This document shows, piece by piece, positions 1-5,822 of a stretch of DNA of 12,647 nt. Below the pieces are notes generated by a model. It was not told the DNA's origin, did no database searches, and worked only from the letters and a program-made list of their open reading frames with translations. Source of the DNA: Clostridia bacterium (GTDB taxonomy: Bacteria; Bacillota_A; Clostridia; Christensenellales; Aristaeellaceae); NCBI GenBank assembly GCA_017530275.1, contig JAFXMP010000294.1:1-12647 (forward strand), written 5' to 3'. Within the stretch, counting starts at the first letter, position 1, and every line of letters begins with the position of its first letter. The position numbers were made by a program, and so were the translations under genes.

Positions 1-57
1 AAAAAAATCAGCAAAAAAATCTACCGTTTGGGCGCGCTTTTTTCCTGAAGGTTCCAT
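1..57 (-). CDS. possible 5' end of an unidentified gene running off the left edge
   Basis: On the minus strand an ATG at 57 opens a frame that stays open to the window edge (19 codons, beginning MEPSGKKRAQ). A second in-frame ATG lies at 75. A promoter-like pair lies just upstream (see 74-103). The ribosome binding site is poor: AAGG lies only one base before the ATG at 57. Nineteen open codons are not statistically meaningful and I recognise no family. It could equally be non-coding intergenic DNA. Confidence 0.2.
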   Translation of the reverse strand, partial: MEPSGKKRAQTVDFFADFF

Positions 58-73
58 ACCTTGATTTTCTTGC

Positions 74-103
74 ATCATATATTGAAAAAGCCTGACTTGT
101 CAA
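74..103 (-). promoter_or_regulatory. candidate promoter embedded in the tRNA-operon terminator
   Basis: On the minus strand TTGACA (98-103) and TATGAT (74-79) are separated by 18 bp. The -35 hexamer lies inside the terminator hairpin that ends the tRNA operon. The hexamers are good (6/6 and 5/6), but no confidently real gene is visible downstream before the window ends. Confidence 0.3.
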
Positions 104-122
104 AAGACAAATCAGGCTTTTT
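85..122 (-). terminator. intrinsic terminator of the four-tRNA operon
   Basis: The arms AAAAAGCCTGA and TCAGGCTTTTT form an 11-bp stem, extended inward by an imperfect TTTGTC/GACAAG helix around a TTTT loop (minus-strand reading). A T-run ends the 3' arm. It starts a few bases after the encoded CCA of tRNA-Lys, so it should end the minus-strand tRNA transcript. The near symmetry means it could also stop plus-strand transcription. Confidence 0.85.
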
Positions 123-124
123 CG

Positions 125-200
125 TGGTGACCCATCGGGGAGTCGAACCCCGGACACCTTGATTAAAAGTCAAGTGCTCTACCACCTGAGCTAATGGGTC
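125..200 (-). tRNA. tRNA-Lys (anticodon TTT)
   Basis: The full cloverleaf can be read on the minus strand. The acceptor stem GACCCAT pairs with ATGGGTC, with A as discriminator base and an encoded CCA at 125-127. The D-stem is GCTC/GAGC. The anticodon stem CTTGA/TCAAG closes the loop CTTTTAA, giving anticodon TTT. The T-stem CGGGG/CCCCG closes TTCGACT. It is the last gene of a four-tRNA operon. Confidence 0.97.
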
Positions 201-204
201 AGAA

Positions 205-279
205 TGGCTGGGGTGGCAGGGATCGAACCTACGAATGAGGGAGTCAAAGTCCCTTGCCTTACCTCTTGGCTACACCCCA
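205..279 (-). tRNA. tRNA-Gln (anticodon TTG)
   Basis: Minus-strand cloverleaf with acceptor stem TGGGGTG/CACCCCA, discriminator G and encoded CCA. The anticodon stem AGGGA/TCCCT closes the loop CTTTGAC (anticodon TTG). The T-stem GTAGG/CCTGC has one G-U pair. The U1-A72 first pair is typical of bacterial tRNA-Gln. It lies 4 nt from tRNA-Lys in the same transcript. Confidence 0.97.
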
Positions 280-298
280 ACGCCCTGTCACCAAGAAA

Positions 299-376
299 TG
301 GGGTGGGTAGTGGGACTCGAACCCACGACCTCCAGAGCCACAATCTGGCGCTCTAACCAACTGAACTACACCCACC
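299..376 (-). tRNA. tRNA-His (anticodon GTG)
   Basis: Minus-strand cloverleaf with acceptor stem GTGGGTG/TACCCAC. An extra 5' G at 376 pairs with discriminator C73 at 302, the histidine-specific G-1:C73 pair. CCA is encoded at 299-301. The anticodon stem CCAGA/TCTGG closes the loop TTGTGGC (anticodon GTG). The T-stem is GTGGG/CCCAC. Second gene of the tRNA operon. Confidence 0.97.
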
Positions 377-386
377 ATAAGAGGCT

Positions 387-463
<77 letters not shown>

Positions 464-525
464 ATTTCGCCGCGAAGCAGCGTCGAGGCCGGTTCTGGAT
501 GAACCATCCCTGCTGACAGGAACAA

Positions 526-575
526 ATTTTATCACAAGCCTCCCTGTCTGTCAACCCCTTTTTTCAAAAAAACTT
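526..575 (-). promoter_or_regulatory. consensus promoter of the tRNA operon
   Basis: On the minus strand TTGACA (549-554), a 17-bp spacer and TAAAAT (526-531) form a near-perfect sigma-A promoter. Immediately upstream (about 559-575) are runs of A and T resembling the UP elements of stable-RNA promoters. Transcription would start near 519 and run through Arg, His, Gln and Lys tRNAs to the terminator at 85-122. Confidence 0.9.
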
Positions 576-660
576 ACATGGTTTGCATTATATTGCATTA
601 GTTTGTAGTTTACATTATCATGCATTTGGAATCTCGCCTAAATGCATGTTCTCGATCGTG
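576..660. repeat. AT-rich intergenic DNA with a 9-bp inverted repeat and a TTGCATTA direct repeat
   Basis: Between the tRNA promoter and the ABC-operon terminator lies non-coding, AT-rich DNA. It holds TTGCATTA twice (583-590 and 593-600, 10 bp apart) and a perfect 9-bp inverted repeat, CATGCATTT (619-627) and AAATGCATG (640-648), around a 12-bp centre. I see no gene, no promoter for either neighbour and no U-tract after the inverted repeat. It may be a protein site or neutral spacer. Confidence 0.45.
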
Positions 661-694
661 AAAAAAACTGCCACACTTTTGAAAAGTGCAGCAG
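661..694 (-). terminator. intrinsic terminator of the ABC exporter operon
   Basis: Read on the minus strand, 683-694 and 668-679 form a 12-bp stem with two G-U wobbles around a three-base loop, followed by seven Ts (661-667). The wobbles would be A-C mismatches in a plus-strand transcript, so the hairpin is oriented for the minus strand. It lies about 67 nt after the stop codon of the second ABC gene. Confidence 0.9.
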
Positions 695-761
695 CTTCGA
701 AGCTTCAGGGATATACCATGCCAAGGTTTTTACACGCCTCATAACTATGTATGATCCTGTA

Positions 762-2615
762 TTATGCTATTTCTTCCGCTTTTCCCAGAATCTCCATGGC
801 CTGTTCCTCCTGGAACTGGTTGGTGTACAGCTTGTAATACGCACCTTTCTTGCGCAGCAGTTCCTGGTGGGCGCCCATTTCTTTGATCTTTCCGTCGTCG
901 ATCACCAGAATGCGGTCCGCCGTACGCACGGTGGACAGGCGGTGGGCGATGATAAATGACGTGCGGCCTTTGAGCACCTTTGATATGGCCTGCTGAATGA
1001 TTTGTTCTGTTTGGGTATCCACGGAGGAAGTGGCTTCGTCCAGCACAAAAATGCGGGGATCGGCCAGCAGCGCCCGGGCAAAGGAAATGAGCTGCTTTTC
1101 ACCGGTGGACAGGCGGCTTCCGCCTTCTCCCACGTCAGTATCGTAACCCTTTTCCATGCGCAGGATGAAGGATTCAGCGTTCAGCATCCGGGCCGCGGCT
1201 TCGATTTCCTCATCTGTTGCGTCCAGCCTGGCGTAACGGATATTGTCCCGAATGGTGCCAGAAAAGAGACGGGGCTCCTGGAGCACGTAGCCTAAGTTGC
1301 TTTGCAGCCACAATTGGCTGCGTTCTTTGTAATTTACGCCGTCGATCTTAATCTCGCCCGAAGTGGGTTCATAGAACCGGCAAATCAGGTTCACTACCGT
1401 AGATTTCCCTGCGCCGGTGGGCCCTACCAAGGCAATGGTCTCTCCTGCTTTGATTTTCAGATTGAAATCGGACAGGACCTTTTCGCCCTCCTTGTACTGA
1501 AAATCTACATGACAGAATTCCACGTCGCCGTGCAGTTCGGGCCAGTTTTCCTTTTTGGGGTGGAAATTGTCGCCAAATTTTTCCTCTACTTCCGGGGTGT
1601 CCACGATATCCGGTTTCGTTTCCAACAAGGTCAATACGCGCTCCGCTGCCGCCTGGGCGGACTGCATTTCCGCGAACACATTGGCAATATTGCGGATGGG
1701 TTCAAAAAACTGTACGGTATAATTGATGAACGCCTGAAGCACGCCCAGGGTCATGCCGCCAATCAGCACTGCGCTGCCGCCCTTCCATAGGGCATAAGCC
1801 GTTGCCAGGGACCCCAGCGCCACCACGATGGGCAAATATACAGCGGACAGGGACGCGGCGTGCACGGAGGATTTTTTCATGTCATGGGTAAGCGCGGTGA
1901 ACTCCTCCATGTTCATGTCCTCTCGTACGAGAGTCTTGGTGGTTTTGGCCCCCATGATGCCCTCGTTGAAGGCGCCGGTAATTTTGCTGTTGGTTTTCCT
2001 TACTGCCCGGTAAGCTTTCAGGATTTTCTGCTGGAACCACCAGGAAACCACTGCCAAAGGCGGCACAACCAGCATCACCATCAGCGCCATTTTCCAGTTG
2101 AGCACCAGCATGGTCACGCTGGCGGCCACCAGCATCACCGCGCCCCAGGCCAAGTCCAGAAGCGACCAGCCGATGGTTTCGGCCAAACGCTGGGTGTCGC
2201 TGGTCATGCGGCTCATGAGGTAGCCCACGGGCATCCTGTCATAATAGGAAAAGGGCAGTTCCTGCAATTTCCTGAAAGCCTGTTTCCGGATGGTGTAACA
2301 CACGCCTACCTCAATTTTTCCACCTAAGTACAGAAAATAGAAGATATTCGCTACCTGGAGCACCACCAGCGCCAGATAAACCGCCACAAAGACAGGCAGC
2401 CCTTCCATGGCGCCAGGATTGTCCAGGTTAGGAATAAAATGGTCGATGGCGTAGGTGGTCATCAGGGGAAATACCACATCGCATCCAGCCGTTATCGCCA
2501 TGGTAATAACCAAGCGGAACAAATCAGCATAGTATTCCTTTGCATACAGCAGGATCTTCCGCCACAGCGACAGGGAAAAGCGCTGGGTATAGTCCTGTTC
2601 CTCAAACTGCTGCAT
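762..2615 (-). CDS. heterodimeric ABC exporter, subunit 2 (BmrD-like, catalytic Walker B)
   Basis: This 617-residue half-transporter has an N-terminal membrane domain (about residues 30-320, six hydrophobic segments) fused to a nucleotide-binding domain (about 360-600). Visible motifs are Walker A GPTGAGKST at 398-406, Q-loop Q446, an atypical signature LSTGE at 502-506, Walker B FVLDE with catalytic Glu527, and switch His558. It therefore supplies the ATPase-competent Walker A/B/Glu set but a degenerate signature, the mirror image of its partner. In BmrD, TM288 and LmrD-type subunits this is the catalytic half of an asymmetric drug or lipid exporter in the cytoplasmic membrane. The gene overlaps the end of its partner by 14 bp, with an AGGAG lying inside that gene, so translational coupling is likely. 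The substrate cannot be read from sequence; multidrug export is the family expectation. Confidence 0.93.
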   Translation of the reverse strand: MQQFEEQDYTQRFSLSLWRKILLYAKEYYADLFRLVITMAITAGCDVVFPLMTTYAIDHFIPNLDNPGAMEGLPVFVAVYLALVVLQVANIFYFLYLGGKIEVGVCYTIRKQAFRKLQELPFSYYDRMPVGYLMSRMTSDTQRLAETIGWSLLDLAWGAVMLVAASVTMLVLNWKMALMVMLVVPPLAVVSWWFQQKILKAYRAVRKTNSKITGAFNEGIMGAKTTKTLVREDMNMEEFTALTHDMKKSSVHAASLSAVYLPIVVALGSLATAYALWKGGSAVLIGGMTLGVLQAFINYTVQFFEPIRNIANVFAEMQSAQAAAERVLTLLETKPDIVDTPEVEEKFGDNFHPKKENWPELHGDVEFCHVDFQYKEGEKVLSDFNLKIKAGETIALVGPTGAGKSTVVNLICRFYEPTSGEIKIDGVNYKERSQLWLQSNLGYVLQEPRLFSGTIRDNIRYARLDATDEEIEAAARMLNAESFILRMEKGYDTDVGEGGSRLSTGEKQLISFARALLADPRIFVLDEATSSVDTQTEQIIQQAISKVLKGRTSFIIAHRLSTVRTADRILVIDDGKIKEMGAHQELLRKKGAYYKLYTNQFQEEQAMEILGKAEEIA

Positions 2616-4425
2616 AGCTGTTTTTCTCCTCTTTGAATTCTTCTTCCAGGGCGGATTGAATGTTGAAGATCTTACTGTATAGGCCGCCCGAATGGATCAG
2701 TTGATCGTGGGTGCCCTGTTCAGTGATCTGTCCGTCCTCCATAACCAAAATCAGGTCTGCCTGAGAAAGAGTCACCACCCGATGGCTGATGATGATCGTG
2801 GTGGTATCCTGGCTTCGCTTTTTCAGCGCCGCGCGGATCTGGGCGTCGGTTTCCGTATCCACGGCGGACAGGGAATCGTCGAAGATCAGAATGTCGTTGT
2901 CCTTCATCAGGGTGCGGGCGATGGCGATGCGCTGTTTCTGTCCCCCGGACAGGGTCACGCCCCGCTCGCCCACCAAGGTATCGAAGCCCTTGTCGCTGTC
3001 CAAAATAAACTCCTTGGCTGCTGCATCGGTCACTGCCCGATCGATGTCTTCATCAGAAGCGTTCCGCAGGGCGATGGCCACGTTTTCCTTCAGCGTCTTG
3101 GAATAAAGGAAGGGCTCCTGCAATACCAGTCCCACCCGGGACCTTAGGTAATACCGGTCGATCTGGCTGATGGGCGTGCCGCCGATGCGTATTTCCCCTT
3201 CCTTCACGTCAAACAGCCGCTGGATCAGGTGCGCTACGGTGGATTTTCCGCTGCCCGTCGCACCTAAGATAGCGACCGTTTTTCCAGCGGGAATGGTGAA
3301 GCTCATATCCCGGAGTACATCCTTGCCGCCGTCGTAACCGAAGGTGACGTGATCGAATACAATATCCCCTTTCAGGGAGGGCTTTACCGCATCGGGCTCA
3401 GCCGGTTCTTCGGGCACGCCCAAAATTTCCTGAATGCGATCCAGCGCCACCTTGCTTTTGCCCGCATCGCTCAAAATGCGGCCCAGCTGGCGGATGGGAA
3501 ACAGCAGCTTCCAAATGTAGCTGGTGAAAATGATCAGTGCGCCTACCGTGATTTCGCCCTGAATGGCGAAATACACACAGGCCAACAGCGTCATCATGGA
3601 CTGCAGCATGCTCATGGCATCGCTGGCGGACCAATATATCGCCAGCAGATTGCAGAGCTTGAAGGTTTTATTCCGAAAATCGGAGGAAACCTGATCAAAC
3701 TTTTCCACTTCATATTCCTGCTGCCCGAAAGCGCGCACCACCCGCACACCGGTGAGATTCTCCTGAAGTACGGCGCTCATTTTGCCCTCCGCTTCGTCGG
3801 AAAGGCGGAAGTTTTTGATCACCCACCGGAAAAACAGCCAGGCGAACAGGAACAGTCCCGGGATCATGATCATGCTGATCAGGGTAATTTTCACGTTTTC
3901 ACTGAACATATAGCTAAGCGCGATGGTGACCATCAGCAGGGCGTTTACCACCTGCATCATTTGCGTGGACAGAAAACGCCGCACGGTTTCCACGTCCGAG
4001 GTGCACCGCTGAACCAGGTCGCCCGTTTCCGCCTTCACATGGTAAGCATAGGGCAACCGCTGAATATGGCTGTACAGCCGCTCCCGCAGGGTCAGGGATA
4101 CGTTTTCACCCGCCACCGCCTGGGAACGGCCTTTCACAAAGCCGAATACGCCGTTCAGCACGTTCAGCCCCACCAGCGCCAGGCCCGCGATCCAAAGGTG
4201 CCCGGCCATGAATTCCCTGCCGCCCAAAGCATCGATCCAGGCGTTCACAAAACCCGGCATGCGGCTGGCCTCTCCCAAAAGATAATGGTCCATGGTTTCC
4301 GCTAAGATAATGGGCGTGATAAACTCGATGGCTACGGTGAACACCGTGCACACCAGCGCCGCAACAAAATACCACTTGTTGTCAGAAATCAGCTTCCCCA
4401 GCAAATGGGGCTGACGCCGTTCCAT
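2602..4425 (-). CDS. heterodimeric ABC exporter, subunit 1 (BmrC-like, degenerate Walker B)
   Basis: This 607-residue half-transporter has a membrane domain at about 18-315 and a nucleotide-binding domain at about 350-590. Motifs are Walker A GATGSGKST at 388-396, Q-loop Q436, canonical signature LSGGQ at 492-496, Walker B ILIFDD ending in Asp517 where the catalytic Glu should be, and switch His548. A canonical signature with Asp in place of the catalytic Glu is the hallmark of the non-catalytic half of asymmetric exporters such as BmrC, TM287 and LmrC. The ATG at 4425 is preceded by GGGAGG at normal spacing. It is the first structural gene after an attenuator-like leader (4459-4637). Drug or toxic-compound efflux with the next gene is inferred from the family; lipid or peptide export is not excluded. 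Confidence 0.93.
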   Translation of the reverse strand: MERRQPHLLGKLISDNKWYFVAALVCTVFTVAIEFITPIILAETMDHYLLGEASRMPGFVNAWIDALGGREFMAGHLWIAGLALVGLNVLNGVFGFVKGRSQAVAGENVSLTLRERLYSHIQRLPYAYHVKAETGDLVQRCTSDVETVRRFLSTQMMQVVNALLMVTIALSYMFSENVKITLISMIMIPGLFLFAWLFFRWVIKNFRLSDEAEGKMSAVLQENLTGVRVVRAFGQQEYEVEKFDQVSSDFRNKTFKLCNLLAIYWSASDAMSMLQSMMTLLACVYFAIQGEITVGALIIFTSYIWKLLFPIRQLGRILSDAGKSKVALDRIQEILGVPEEPAEPDAVKPSLKGDIVFDHVTFGYDGGKDVLRDMSFTIPAGKTVAILGATGSGKSTVAHLIQRLFDVKEGEIRIGGTPISQIDRYYLRSRVGLVLQEPFLYSKTLKENVAIALRNASDEDIDRAVTDAAAKEFILDSDKGFDTLVGERGVTLSGGQKQRIAIARTLMKDNDILIFDDSLSAVDTETDAQIRAALKKRSQDTTTIIISHRVVTLSQADLILVMEDGQITEQGTHDQLIHSGGLYSKIFNIQSALEEEFKEEKNSYAAV

Positions 4426-4458
4426 ATGAAATCCCTCCCGAGCTTAAAATGACGTATG

Positions 4459-4494
4459 AAAAAAGGCCATCGGTCTTTTGCAGCCGATGACCTT
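4459..4494 (-). terminator. leader (attenuator) terminator upstream of the ABC genes
   Basis: On the minus strand AAGGTCATCGG (4494-4484) pairs with CCGATGGCCTT (4473-4463), 11 bp with one G-U, around a 10-nt loop and followed by six Ts. It lies between the promoter and the first structural gene, 28 nt after the leader-peptide stop codon and 33 nt before the first ABC start codon. It should stop most transcripts unless prevented from folding. Confidence 0.88.
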
Positions 4495-4620
4495 GCTATC
4501 CCGCTGTTCCGCTAAAAAACGTTCAGCAGGCTCCATCAGGCCGCAAAAATGCGCAAAAATATCCCTTGGGTGCAAAAGCGACAATCATTTTCCGAACGTT
4601 GCTGTACATTCCTGCGGCCT
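4480..4620 (-). promoter_or_regulatory. transcription attenuator with three mutually exclusive leader helices
   Basis: Four minus-strand segments can pair in sequence. Segment 1 is AGGCCGCA (4620-4613), overlapping the leader-peptide Shine-Dalgarno. It is perfectly complementary over 8 nt to segment 2, TGCGGCCT (4545-4538). Segment 2, extended to GCGGCCTGATG (4544-4534), also pairs with segment 3, CATCGGCTGC (4489-4480), with 10 pairs, one G-U and one bulged T. Segment 3 is the 5' arm of the terminator that pairs with segment 4 (4473-4463). The 1:2 and 3:4 helices give termination; 2:3 gives readthrough. Segment 2 lies in leader codons 22-26, so a ribosome at the leader stop codon would mask it, while one stalled further upstream would expose it. 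The logic matches trp-type and bmrB-type attenuators. Pairings are seen in the sequence; the mechanism is inferred. Confidence 0.75.
4523..4609 (-). CDS. 28-residue leader peptide of the ABC exporter operon
   Basis: ATG at 4609 and TGA at 4525-4523 enclose 28 codons. AAGGAGG (4618-4624) lies 8 nt before the ATG, one of the best ribosome sites in the window and only about 13 nt from the predicted transcript start. The peptide starts MYSNVRKMIV, has KGYFCAF at residues 15-21 and ends RPDGAC. It is not enriched for any single amino acid, so it looks less like an amino-acid-starvation sensor than a site for ribosome stalling. Its last codons carry RNA segment 2 of the attenuator. B. subtilis bmrB, a leader peptide ahead of bmrCD, is the known parallel. 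I recognise no homologue of the peptide itself. Confidence 0.78.
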   Translation of the reverse strand: MYSNVRKMIVAFAPKGYFCAFLRPDGAC

Positions 4621-4643
4621 CCTTTCCTTCAAATTTCGTTTAC

Positions 4644-4672
4644 AGTATACCCGCATCCTGCGGAATTGTCAA
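4644..4672 (-). promoter_or_regulatory. promoter of the ABC exporter operon
   Basis: On the minus strand TTGACA (4667-4672), a 17-bp spacer and TATACT (4644-4649) form a near-consensus sigma-A promoter. The start site is predicted near 4637, giving a roughly 210-nt leader. The spacer carries an inverted repeat, CCGCA (4651-4655) and TGCGG (4659-4663), centred almost exactly between the hexamers, which could be an operator. Confidence 0.88.
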
Positions 4673-4730
4673 CCCTCTTTTTCCACTAAAACCAGATAAG
4701 ATTGAACTGTTTTCAGCCTTCTTTTCCTGC

Positions 4731-4759
4731 TTGATTTTCTTCCCGTCCTGGTGTACCAT
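4731..4759 (+). promoter_or_regulatory. candidate promoter of rnz
   Basis: TTGATT (4731-4736), a 17-bp spacer and TACCAT (4754-4759) lie 65 bp before the rnz start, divergent from the ABC promoter. The hexamers match 4/6 and 4/6, so this is a moderate-strength guess. No better pair is visible between 4673 and 4823. Confidence 0.45.
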
Positions 4760-4823
4760 GTTCTTGTTTCCGCACTGTTGCGATGAAATACAAGCAAGAA
4801 TGACCAAACGATAGGAACATGCC

Positions 4824-5753
4824 ATGATCGATATGACGCTGTTAGGCACTTCCGCCCTGCTGCCCCTGCCGGACCGCGCACTGACCGCCGCCGTGCTGAG
4901 CTGCGAGGGGCATTCCATTCTGTTCGACTGCGGGGAAGGCACCCAAACCGCCGCCCGGAAAGCGCATGTGAGCCTGATGAAGGCGGATATCATCGCCCTG
5001 ACCCATTATCACGGCGACCACGTTTTCGGCCTGCCGGGCCTGCTGCAAACCATGGGCAGCCTGAACCGGGAAGCCCCTTTGATGATCACGGGCCCCGCCG
5101 GGCTCAATCAGGCCATGGAACCGCTGCTCCGTCTGGCGGAATGGCTGCCTTTTCCGGTAACGCTCATGGAATTGCCGCCCCAGGGGCTTGATTTATGCTC
5201 GCTTTTCCCTGACTGGCCCAACCGCGCGCGTCTGCGTGCCTTTCCTACCCGGCACCGCGTGATCAGCCAGGGGTACGCGTTCATCCTGGGCCGGGCGGGA
5301 AAATTCCTGCCTGATAAAGCGCTGGAAGCCGGTATCCCTAAGGCATGCTGGAAAACTCTGCAGCAGGGTCAGGAAGTGCTTTTGAATGGACAGGTTTTCA
5401 CACCCGATCAAGTCTTGGGTCCTGAACGGCCCGGTCTTAAACTCGTTTTTTCGGGCGACACCGCTCCTTGCGAAACGCTGACAGCGGCGGCCCATGAGGC
5501 CGATCTGCTGATCTGCGAAGCCACCTACGGTGAGGATGAGCAATCTTCCCTGGCAGCCCAATACGGACATATGACTTTCTCACAGGCTGGACAAACTGCT
5601 GCAGACGCTAAAGTAAAACGGCTTTGGCTGGCCCATTTCTCCCAGCGTATGGAAGAGCCTGCCCTGCATCTGCCGCTGGCGCAGGCTCGCTTTGCCGGCG
5701 CGCAGTGCGGCGAAGACGGCATGCGCCTGACGCTGGGCTTTCAGGAAAAATAA
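4824..5753 (+). CDS. rnz: ribonuclease Z (tRNA 3' endonuclease, metallo-beta-lactamase fold)
   Basis: This 309-residue protein is of usual length for bacterial RNase Z. Family landmarks appear in order: LLGTSA at the N-terminus, DCGEGTQ at 35-41, the zinc motif HYHGDH at 61-66 followed by VFGLPGLL, TRHRVISQGY at 142-151 with His144, FSGDTAPCE at 209-217 with metal ligand Asp212, GHMTFSQA at 248-255, and LAHFSQRM at 269-276 with His271. The enzyme cleaves precursor tRNAs after the discriminator base, mainly those without encoded CCA. The ATG at 4824 follows only a modest AGGA; an internal ATG at codon 4 is an alternative start. Two ribosome-related genes follow, the first with its own promoter, so co-transcription is possible because no terminator separates them. 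Confidence 0.95.
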   Translation: MIDMTLLGTSALLPLPDRALTAAVLSCEGHSILFDCGEGTQTAARKAHVSLMKADIIALTHYHGDHVFGLPGLLQTMGSLNREAPLMITGPAGLNQAMEPLLRLAEWLPFPVTLMELPPQGLDLCSLFPDWPNRARLRAFPTRHRVISQGYAFILGRAGKFLPDKALEAGIPKACWKTLQQGQEVLLNGQVFTPDQVLGPERPGLKLVFSGDTAPCETLTAAAHEADLLICEATYGEDEQSSLAAQYGHMTFSQAGQTAADAKVKRLWLAHFSQRMEEPALHLPLAQARFAGAQCGEDGMRLTLGFQEK

Positions 5754-5756
5754 CGA

Positions 5757-5785
5757 TTGCATTCCTTTCTCTTCCATGATATACT
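5757..5785 (+). promoter_or_regulatory. promoter of obg-yhbY
   Basis: TTGCAT (5757-5762), a 17-bp spacer and TATACT (5780-5785) start 4 bp after the rnz stop codon. The start site would be near 5792, with a 30-nt leader. GGGAGG at 5805-5810 precedes the obg ATG by 12 nt. Confidence 0.8.
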
Positions 5786-5822
5786 GAATCGCTCATTTTG
5801 AACCGGGAGGTAATTCTCTGTT

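Noticed and set aside
3349..4305. 318-codon plus-strand open frame opposite ABC subunit 1
   Set aside because: Histidine/glutamine-rich translation with no recognisable family, exactly antisense to a gene with all ABC motifs; no ribosome site.
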